Origin: Prostheceraeus crozeri | Lineage: Eukaryota > Platyhelminthes > Polycladida > Euryleptidae | Assembly (NCBI GenBank): GCA_907163375.1 | Contig: CAJQUW010003056.1 | Span: 51,373-115,372, forward strand | Direction: 5' to 3' | Length of the DNA stretch: 64,000 nt | Shown here: positions 45,844-53,401 of the stretch, one piece after another | Position numbering within the stretch: position 1 is the first letter of the stretch | Layout: each line of letters starts with the position of its first letter | Position numbers and translations under genes: made by a program | Notes under the pieces: model-generated | The model's database searches: none | Told to the model about the DNA's origin: nothing | Seen by the model: the letters and a program-made list of their open reading frames with translations, nothing else

Positions 45844-46232
45844 TCATGTGACTCGCTCATGTTTGCGATTGATTTTTGGTTGAAGTCTTCTAATGTATTC
45901 TGCTTCGGACACTCTAGTTCTCAAAGGATTAAGCTGTTGATCAATGACTTCAATTCTAAACATATCAATAGTGGCATTGTTATATTCAGAATGGACAAAG
46001 CGAACATGATCAGATAGGGCACTTTTGTTGTCTTTATTCTTAATACTGTATTGATGTTCTTTAAAACGATTATTGAGCGGACGATTGGTAGAACCAATGT
46101 AAAATTCACTGCAGATATTGCAAGTGAATTTATAGACGACGTGTTTAATGTAACAATTGTTGATGTGGGGATTCGACTTACAAATATTGCAAGAACAATC
46201 ATTGATGTTTTTATTGAAAGTATTCAAATTGT
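45844..46232 (-). pseudogene. PLE D GIY-YIG endonuclease, minus copy, 3' part
   Basis: Continues the minus-strand frame after the nested element E. It has paired cysteines CSCNIC, VVYKFTCNIC, the catalytic YIGSTNRPLNNRFKEH and the final EAEYIRRLQPKINRKHERVT. It is nearly identical to the plus copy (47848-48637), so the two halves are of the same age. Confidence 0.88.
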
Positions 46233-46255
46233 ACGCGAGGCTGCCCAAATTCATT

Positions 46256-46450
46256 TCACAAATGAAAAGTCGATGTGTCACGACCGGTTTCAGTCTATTT
46301 CAGACCATCTTCAGGTGTATGTACAGACATGAAAAAATCGACTTATATACTAAAATGATTAAAACTAAAGGAGAAGTGATCAGTAAAATTTCGTCGGTCA
46401 CAGAAATTGCGAAGGTCACAGAAAGACCCTCAGCTTGTATGACGAATCGT
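46256..46450 (-). repeat. left inverted arm of PLE E
   Basis: Complement of 47046-47240 with one mismatch seen. Confidence 0.93.
46278..46317 (-). ncRNA. hammerhead ribozyme candidate, left arm of PLE E
   Basis: Exact mirror of the motif at 47179-47218 (CUGAAGA, helix II GGUCU/AGACU, GAAA, ACCGGUC). Confidence 0.65.
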
Positions 46451-46982
46451 CTCGGCTATTCGTGCCTTGATTATTCGAGCTAAGCGGTTAAGTGGCAGTC
46501 GAAATGCCTATGAAAGCAGTTTCTCTGTCATCAAAAGTATTTTCATTGCCAATGGCTACTCTAATGATCAAATCGATAGAATTAAAAATAATGTTGACAA
46601 TTTCCAACCTAGCGATCGTGATATTAAAAACATATACTTGCGCCTCCCTTTTGTCAAAAGTCTTGAGAGCCAAACTAGAAAGACTGTTGATAGTTTGAAC
46701 AAATTCCTTCCAGCGAATCATAAAATTATTGTTACTTACAGAACACTTAAGACTGCTAACATTTTTCCAAACAAAGACAGGTTGAAGTTTAGTCTCTCCT
46801 CTGATGTAGTTTATAAATTTTCCTGTAAGCTGTGCTCAAGCAGCTATATTGGTGAGACTAAGCGTCATCTCTACACTAGAATGAAAGAACATATTCGCGG
46901 CATTCCTAATGAAACTGAAATTTCTAAACATCTGCACAATGCGGACTTTGACGATTTTACGATAATCTACAAAACCAAGTAG
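46451..46982 (+). pseudogene. PLE E GIY-YIG endonuclease fragment
   Basis: The open frame lacks an ATG start because the 5' part, including the reverse transcriptase, is missing. It holds FIANGYSNDQI (the RT-endonuclease linker), FVKSLESQ and FSLSSDVVYKFSCKLC. Then come SYIGETKRHLYTRMKEH (GIY-YIG core) and EISKHLHNADFDDFTII, ending at TAG 46980-46982. It is uncorrupted over 170 codons. The catalytic Tyr, Arg and His of the GIY-YIG fold are visible; the distal Glu region appears short. Confidence 0.85.
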
Positions 46983-47045
46983 CCTACACGAAAATAGCTG
47001 AAAGTATTGCACTTTGCCATAGCACTGACAGAACATTGAATGAAC

Positions 47046-47240
47046 ACGATTCGTCATACAAGCTGAGGGTCTTTCTGTGACCTTCGCAATTTCTGTGACC
47101 GACGAAATTTTACTGATCACTTCTCCTTTAGTTTTAATCATTTTAGTATATAAGTCGATTTTTCCATGTCTGTACATACACCTGAAGATGGTCTGAAATA
47201 GACTGAAACCGGTCGTGACACATCGACTTTTCATTTGTGA
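47046..47240 (+). repeat. right inverted arm of PLE E
   Basis: Complement of 46256-46450; directly abuts the right target duplication. Confidence 0.93.
47179..47218 (+). ncRNA. hammerhead ribozyme candidate, right arm of PLE E
   Basis: The best match in the window: CAC (helix I), CTGAAGA at 47182-47188 fitting CUGANGA exactly, helix II GGTCT-GAAAT-AGACT, GAAA at 47205-47208, self-complementary ACCGGT as helix III, cleavage predicted after C47214, and GTG closing helix I. A helix III without a hairpin loop is expected to work best when two copies pair as a dimer. The inverted second copy would also allow intramolecular pairing of arms. Confidence 0.7.
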
Positions 47241-47252
47241 TATTCAAATTGT

Positions 47253-47831
47253 GTTTTAATTGTTTTCCAGGCTTAGGAATAATTTTAATTGGTAATTGGT
47301 ATTCATTAGTAAGTTTTCTTAATTTTCGCAGGTTACTGTCACTAATAAAGTTGACATGGAAATTACATTGTTTTTGTTCTGTATAGTACGAAATCTCGTG
47401 TTCAAAAATGTTTTGTTTTTCAAGTCAGAGTCGGAGTAATTATTATCTTTTAAATTGCGAATGGTAGAATTCATATGCTTCTGAAAAGCCTTATTATTGG
47501 AACATCTATCCTTTATATATTTGAAAGTATTATTCACAAAGTTGGTTTTCACAGACTGAGAGATCCAACTCCGTTTATCTAACGTAATGCCAGAGTGAGT
47601 TGTCTTTTTAAAAACTTCAAATTCAATGGTATCGGATATCGATATAGTTAAATCTAAAAAGTTAAGTTTTCCGTCTTTTGGAATTTCGATGGTAAATTGT
47701 ATATCAGAATGAATAGAATTAAAGACATTCCGTATATTTGCAAATATATTGGGATCATTTTCAAACGGACCGAGGATGATGTCATCCACATATCTGCGGA
47801 ACAGCTTTGGAACAATATTATGTTTTTCCAA
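47253..47831 (-). pseudogene. PLE D reverse transcriptase C-terminus and linker, minus copy
   Basis: Contains the catalytic RT box FRRYVDDIILG followed by LNFLDLTI, both typical of PLE reverse transcriptases, then a Lys/Asn-rich linker. A deletion near 47385 relative to the plus copy breaks the frame (FRTIQN against FRTNTTEQ). The upstream fingers and palm are absent, so the copy is 5'-truncated at about 47847. Confidence 0.85.
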
Positions 47832-47847
47832 AATACTCCAAAATAAT

Positions 47848-48637
47848 AACTATATCGATATCCGATACCATTGAATTTGAAGTTTTTAAAAAGACAACTC
47901 ACTCTGGCATTACGTTAGATAAACGGAGTTGGATCTCTCAGTCTGTGAAAACCAACTTTGTGAGTAATACATTCAAATATATAAAGGATAGATGTTCCAA
48001 TAATAAGGCTTTTCAGAAGCATATGAATTCTACCATTCGCAATTTAAAAGATAATAATTACTCCGACTCTGACTTGAAAAACAAAACATTTTTGAACACG
48101 AGATTTCGTACTAATACTACAGAACAAAAACAATGTAATTTCCATGTCAACTTTATTAGTGACAGTAACCTGCGAAAATTAAGAAAACTTACTAATGAAT
48201 ACCAATTACCAATTAAAATTATTCCTAAGCCTGGAAAACAATTAAAACACAATTTGAATACTTTCAATAAAAACATCAATGATTGTTCTTGCAATATTTG
48301 TAAGTCGAATCCCCACATCAACAATTGTTACATTAAACACGTCGTCTATAAATTCACTTGCAATATCTGCAGTGAATTTTACATTGGTTCTACCAATCGT
48401 CCGCTCAATAATCGTTTTAAAGAACATCAATACAGTATTAAGAATAAAGACAACAAAAGTGCCCTGTCTGATCATGTTCGCTTTGTCCATTCTGAATATA
48501 ACAATGCCACTATTGATATGTTTAGAATTGAAATCATTGATCAACAGCTTAATCCTTTGAGAACTAGAGTGTCCGAAGCAGAATACATTAGAAGACTTCA
48601 ACCAAAAATCAATCGCAAACATGAGCGAGTCACATGA
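47848..48637 (+). pseudogene. PLE D linker and GIY-YIG endonuclease, plus copy
   Basis: The open frame starts at the palindrome centre, in ISISDTIEFEVFKKTTHSG. It reads without interruption through the linker, CSCNICKS, VVYKFTCNIC, FYIGSTNRPLNNRFKEH and DHVRFVHSEYNNATIDMF to EAEYIRRLQPKINRKHERVT-stop at 48635-48637. It has no start codon and no RT, so it is dead as a gene. The endonuclease domain itself is intact. Confidence 0.88.
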
Positions 48638-48688
48638 ACGTTCGTTCGCGGATGCATATTTAAGCCATTCTTTTGTTGGCCGGCCGTT

Positions 48689-48724
48689 CCCCAGATGAAG
48701 AGTGTGGCCACTCGAAACGTCGGG
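48689..48724 (+). ncRNA. hammerhead-like motif, right end of PLE D
   Basis: CCC/GGG helix I stub, CAGATGA at 48692-48698 (one base off CUGANGA), helix II GAGTG-TGGC-CACTC, GAAA at 48714-48717, ACGTC with self-complementary helix III, cleavage predicted after C48721. Confidence 0.55.
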
Positions 48725-48832
48725 CGTGTAAAAAAATTTTTATGTCTTACTAAATCGTCTCTGGCAAATATACAAGTGGGTGAAGAAAAATGTGTTTTAG
48801 TAAACATAACAAAGTGGAAAACTTCAATATCA

Positions 48833-49217
48833 CATAACATTAATCAAGAACTAATGACCACAGGATTATAGATTATCCTGATTGACTAACTTTGTCGTAA
48901 TTCTCATTAACCATCTGTTACACATTTAGATGGACAGACTTTGTAACACTTATAGTTCCACATTATTAAGACAGGGTTCATCAAATTTAGATATCAACTA
49001 ATTGCGATGATTGTTGTTTATTTTTCTCACTCGCCATATGTGATTGTTTATTTTGACATAATAAGATAGAGCACATCTTCTATAACTTCCGAGGAATTGT
49101 CTCATCTGATTTACAGGACATCAGAGATAAAAGCTTTGTCACCAAACGTGGTCATTCCGGTGAATTAATGACAAGAAAAGTTTTAGAATGAATATAATAG
49201 TGCGGTGCATGTTTTAT
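48833..49217. other. intergenic, no gene
   Basis: AT-rich spacer between the PLE complex and the 76-bp tandem repeat. Confidence 0.5.
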
Positions 49218-49480
49218 TAGTCCGGCAGCCTGCACGAGTTTCTGCAGGGAACGAGGCCGACAATGAGACTGTCACAGAATGATGTACACCTGATAGTCCG
49301 GCAGCCAGAACGAGTTTCTGCAGGGAACGAGGCCGACAATGAGACTGTCACAGAATGATGTACACCTGATAGTCCGGCAGCCAGGACGAGTTTCTGCAGG
49401 GAACGAGACCGAAAATAAGACTTTCACAGAATGAGCAGCATGTGGGTACTACGAATCTGCACGTCTGCCGAGTTCAACGG
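49218..49480 (-). repeat. 76-bp tandem triplication related to the 1.34-kb repeat
   Basis: TAGTCCGGCAGCC starts at 49218, 49294 and 49370 (76-bp period); the third unit is more diverged. The reverse complement matches 7600-7720, 12040-12160 and, more weakly, 27455-27520 (words CGTTCTGGCTG, GTTCCCAGCAGAA, CATTCTGTGAAAGTCTCATT). After the third unit the similarity continues (CTGCACGTCTGCCGAGTTC) to about 49480. This is a fragment of the same dispersed family in which one part became amplified. Confidence 0.85.
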
Positions 49481-50654
49481 GCCCTTCACTGTATTTCTAG
49501 ATTCTCACAGCATTCAAATTTTTGGTTTTTTGGGAAGCTGTCGTTTTAAGAGAGCTGTCGAGGAATAAAAGTCAACAAGTTGGAAATATATTCGTGTTTC
49601 CAGTCATCCTCAAATCTGTGCACGCGAGAAATATGTGCATTTTGTATTATGCAAAGCCTCCGTGCATTTACATGCACATTCTTTTCTAGGCACTCAGAAT
49701 GCTTGGCGATTTCAGTAAATTAAAATGACTGTTGAATTTCTGAATTCTGATCTTAAGAATTCAAACTTCATTCCTCCATATATTTTCGGAGACATTTGCA
49801 GTTGTCAAAACAGATGTCTGTGCTGTGCACAGCGTGCACGTGCATTGGCCTCAAAATTGCACATGAAAGTACATGATAATTTCACGGAGGAGTTTTTAAA
49901 TTGAGCAATGCAAGTAAGTGGCAAGAAGTATGGTTCTGAAAATGTACACGCATGCACTCAATAAGAAATGATTGATCGCAGACAGTGACAATATTATCGA
50001 CTAATGCACATCTTATATGAATTCACGTTATCACTATTATTTCTCAAGTACATATATCTTATAAAGAAGTTAACTCAAGTGTTGCTTATTCTTGTTCTAT
50101 ATCATCAAATTTCAAATTAACTTTCATTGATGAAGCATCATATAGCAATGCTCACAAACTTACAGATCCCATCAACTCAATTTCTAATTCAAAATCGAGT
50201 CGAAAATGAAGGTGGAAAAGTCCTTCATTTCTTTTATATTTTTATGCGCTTATCTAAACTGTTAGTCAAATTCTATAGCTATTGGTAAATTGTAGCCCAG
50301 TGCTACCTGTCGTATATCATCATCATTACTGATCAGAATACATCAACCATGCCCAGATTTAGTGCTATAAAGTGCTATTTGTAGTGAATGCGTGCTATGA
50401 TTCATGTACATGTAGAAGTCTGTGGACGTTTCTGGCTACATACATAGAAAGCGGCTGATTGAGATTTCAAAAATGTCTTTCACATGCATAGATAGAGAAA
50501 TCATCATTACGGGATACATTGTTGCCTTTCTTTTTCCACATTGTACCATAGCTCAAATACCCACAATATTTCATTTACGTCAATCATTTTGCCTATCTAT
50601 TCTTGCCACACTTCATTAGGTGACTGAATGGGAAATTCTTTAAATTCGGTTGTT
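49481..50654. other. intergenic, no gene
   Basis: No convincing coding region, RNA gene or repeat. A cluster of TGCA-containing words at 49615-49870 was noted without explanation. Confidence 0.5.
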
Positions 50655-50718
50655 TGATCGGAATCAAAAATCAAATATCTCCCTTTTTATGTCACGATGT
50701 TTTATTGAAATTAAAATG

Positions 50719-50755
50719 ACCCGACTCGTTTCGTCTTAAAGACTTTCTCAAGGAT
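50719..50755 (-). ncRNA. hammerhead-like motif, left arm, partly decayed
   Basis: Minus strand: CTTGAGA, GTCTT/AAGAC helix II, GAAA, then ACGAGTC (helix III palindrome lost by one change), GGGT. Confidence 0.4.
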
Positions 50756-51050
50756 GCACTGACAGGGATACATGATGCGTATTATATACTCAGGTCTTGG
50801 ATTTGTTTCATGACGTCTATTCATTAAATTAGGCATTTTCGACGCAATCCAGCGCGATTCAACCGTCTTAGTAGATTTAATTACGGTATTTTGGATTAAC
50901 AGAAATCGGCAATACCTACTAAGACGACTGAATCTCGCTGGATTGCGTCGAAAATGCGTAATTTAATGAATAGACGTCATGAGCTAGTGTGAGGAGAAAC
51001 CAAATCCAAGACCTGAGTATATAACCCGCATCATGTAGCCCTGTCAGTGT

Positions 51051-51087
51051 ACCCTTAAGAAAGTCTTTAAGACGAAACGCGTCGGGT
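51051..51087 (+). ncRNA. hammerhead-like motif, right arm
   Basis: ACCC/GGGT helix I, CTTAAGA (one base off CUGANGA), helix II GTCT-TTA-AGAC, GAAA, self-complementary ACGCGT helix III, cleavage predicted after C51083. Confidence 0.55.
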
Positions 51088-51162
51088 GATTTTATTTTCA
51101 ATAAAACATCGTGACATAAAAAGGGAGATATTTGATTTGACTTTTGATTCCTATCAAACAGT

Positions 51163-51697
51163 GGTGAATACCAATCTTGCCTGCCCCTACTCGAGTTATG
51201 CTAAACTATGTTTTGTGTTTAACCCTTTAATGATTTTTTTGCCTGAAGATGGTTATGATTTTTTTAATGCCTGTAGATGCTGACCGATAAATATTGTGTA
51301 TAATAATAATTATGACTGTTTAACATCAAAGTATTACTGATTCTTTCCATAATTTTACGAGTCGGAAATACGTCTCATTACATCGGAAATCGCTGCTGTT
51401 ATTCTAAATTTAGAAAATTCGTGGTCGGAAATGTATAAGAGCATATTTGAGTCACCTAGGTGCGAAACATGAATTTCCTCTGAAGTCATGTTTGCTGCTC
51501 GCTACAACCATCATATTCCATTGCTTATCTGCAGAGGCGTATTGTTCGATATGATAGCAGGCAATTATTTCATCAAACACAAGTGATCATCATCATTTAG
51601 CGAGCGAATAATGACGTTAATGTGATTGTCCAATGATAAGCCTTCAATTGATTTAACAACTATAAAGTGTTTGCAATCGTCCGACATTGCATTAATC
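51163..51697. other. 5' flank of the TEP exon
   Basis: No gene. A TATAAA lies at 51661-51666, only 32 bp before the chosen ATG, so it could be a TATA box only with an extremely short leader; the promoter is uncertain. Confidence 0.4.
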
Positions 51698-53395
51698 ATG
51701 TTTGATCATTCTCTGGTCAGGCTGTCTCTCGTCGTTTTGTTGTGGTCCGTCCACACTGCATCGGCGCAGGACATCAAAAAGGATGTCCCAAAGGTTAACT
51801 ACACGATTGCATTGCCAAAGACGATTGTAGCATCAACGAATCACAAGGTCTATGTGGAAGTCGACAGAGATGCTGTGGTTCGAATTGACAGTACTTCATT
51901 ATCCTCTAATAAAACTGTCAAAGGTCAACCAAAGCGCGTTGCAAGCGGAGTTGCACAAATGATGTATCGGCTACCATTTAAAGACAGCGATCTGAAAGGT
52001 GTTCAACTCAATGTGACTATATTCTCATGCCCAAAACAGACAAAGAATTGCTTGAGCACGCCTGGACCCGTTTTAGCCTTGGATTCAGTCAAATTACCGG
52101 TGAAAAAGAATGAAATCATGGTTTTCATAGAAACTAACAAGCCAATTTACAAGCCTGGTGAGACAGTTAAGTTCCGTGCTTTACCGCTTTTCAGTTCTCT
52201 AAAACCAACAGAAGATGGCAAAGACAAAGCAAGTCTTGAATTTGACACTATTTTCATTGAAGGTCCAAATCAGATGAGAGTAGCCCAATGGAGAAAAGTC
52301 AGCTGGTCTGATGCATTGAAAGGATTATCATTTAAACTGCTAGATGATCCGATCTTTGGAAAATGGTTAATAAAGACAATAGTCAATGGAACAGAGGATT
52401 CACATACCTTTACGGTAAAGAAATATGTTCTTCCGCGATTCACTGTTGACATCAAACCGCCAAGTTATATCTTTGTTCTCGACAGACATGTAGAATTTGA
52501 AGTTTGCGCAAAATACAGCACCGGCTTTCCAATGAAAGGGCGCGCTGCAGTCAAACTTTGTCTACAAAGCAGATACAGATACAGCAAACGTCGACCTAGA
52601 CCATGCCTTGAAAAGACGGTTAAGATCGATGGATCGGAGGAATGCGTCAAAATTAAGATGTCTACAAAGAAATTAGATCTTGCAAATCGAAAATATAGCA
52701 TATATGGCGTGGAACCGGTAATTAAAGCAACTGTATATGAGAAAGGAACTAAAGAGTCTGTTCATAAGGAAGCCAAAGGCGACAGGGTGACTCTCAATCC
52801 ATACAAGATCTCTGTCGAAAAATCTCCGTCAAATTTTGCAAGCGGTTTACCATATTATGGACACGTGCTCACAACGAACAACGATGGAACACCCAGACCA
52901 TACACTACACTGCGTGTGAAAGTCAATACCTATTGGGGCTCTCAGTGGGGCTATGAAGAAAACTTGGTTTCCAACGAAAATGGCGTGCTTGCATTTCAAA
53001 TTCCACCTTTCCCCAAAGGACAGCCCAGTGTTGCAATTGAGGTGTCTGGTAAAGAAATAGAAGAATCAAGTAGATATGATAGAAAATCCTATCGACCAAC
53101 CAATCCACGTCAATACTTGAGTATTCGAAAGATGCATTCGCCTTCAGACACTTTTATGCAAGTCTATCCTTTGTCTCTTATGACTCCTCAAGAACCCTGT
53201 CGAAAGGGATCTTTGAATTTCAAGCTTCAGTCAAATGTTCCCCTTCATAACAAGAAGATCAAGATGATGGTGACATCTCGAGGAGAAATAAGAGAGGCCT
53301 TTGAAATGAAAACGGAAGCAACGCCATCGGATGTCTGCAAAAATATGGATAGCGCGGAAATGGGTCATTATACGTGCACCAAGAATCCAAACAAA
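51698..53395 (+). CDS. thioester/alpha-2-macroglobulin-family protein (TEP/CD109-like), 5' exon
   Basis: The open frame begins upstream at 51626, but ATG 51698 is the likely start because it opens a signal peptide (LVRLSLVVLLWSVHTASA, cleavage near residue 23). The 566 encoded residues match the N-terminal macroglobulin (MG) domains: VNYTIALPKTIVAS opens MG1, and the hallmark TNKPIYKPGETVKFR falls at residues ~146-160 at the start of MG2. KYVLPRFTVDIKPP and the P..FA.GLPY-type motif follow in MG3/MG4. The frame loses similarity after CTKNPNK, exactly where a canonical donor GTAAGA occurs (53396). The bait region, thioester (GCGEQ) and receptor-binding domains are not visible in the remaining 10.6 kb. 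The gene therefore either continues beyond a long intron or is truncated. Family members trap proteases or opsonise microbes as secreted or GPI-anchored proteins. Confidence 0.88.
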
Positions 53396-53401
53396 GTAAG
53401 A
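53396..53401 (+). other. 5' splice donor of the TEP exon
   Basis: GTAAGA directly after AAC AAA; family similarity stops here and the read-through frame ends 30 codons later. Confidence 0.7.

Larger units (their letters stand above)
46233..47240 (+). mobile_element. Penelope-like element E, young, nested in PLE D
   Basis: Target duplication TATTCAAATTGT at 46221-46232 and 47241-47252. The uninterrupted sequence is present in the plus arm of PLE D near 48255, giving a clean empty site. Inverted arms 46256-46450 and 47046-47240 are 195 bp each with a single difference seen. A 23-bp tail (46233-46255) separates the left arm from its duplication; the right arm abuts its own. Near-identical arms indicate a recent insertion. 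Confidence 0.95.
45621..48832. mobile_element. Penelope-like element D, inverted dimer, with 13-bp target duplication
   Basis: AACTTCAATATCA occurs at 45621-45633 and 48820-48832. Inside, a minus-strand copy (45657-47847) and a plus-strand copy (47848-48822) of the same PLE meet head to head. The arms are complementary over about 970 bp once the nested element E is set aside. 23 bp of non-inverted tail (45634-45656) separates the left duplication from the arm, whereas the right arm abuts its duplication. One target duplication for both halves implies one insertion event of an inverted structure. Confidence 0.9.
50655..51162. mobile_element. non-coding inverted pair of PLE termini (hammerhead-bearing)
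   Basis: Two arms of about 200-230 bp (50655-50875 and 50925-51162) are inverted copies around a ~50-bp centre. They share TTTTTATGTCACGATGTTTT, CAAGACCTGAGTATATA and GACGCAATCCAGCG. Each carries a hammerhead-like core, and there is no protein frame between them. This is the arrangement of a PLE reduced to its terminal arms. I did not find a target duplication. Confidence 0.8.

Noticed and set aside
46051-46332. Frames on the opposite strand of PLE D and E (for example 46051-46332, 48242-48622)
   Set aside because: Shadows of the GIY-YIG and linker coding regions caused by the inverted arrangement.
51661-51666. TATA box for the TEP gene
   Set aside because: Only 32 bp before the start codon, leaving almost no leader; chance TATAAA is common in AT-rich DNA.
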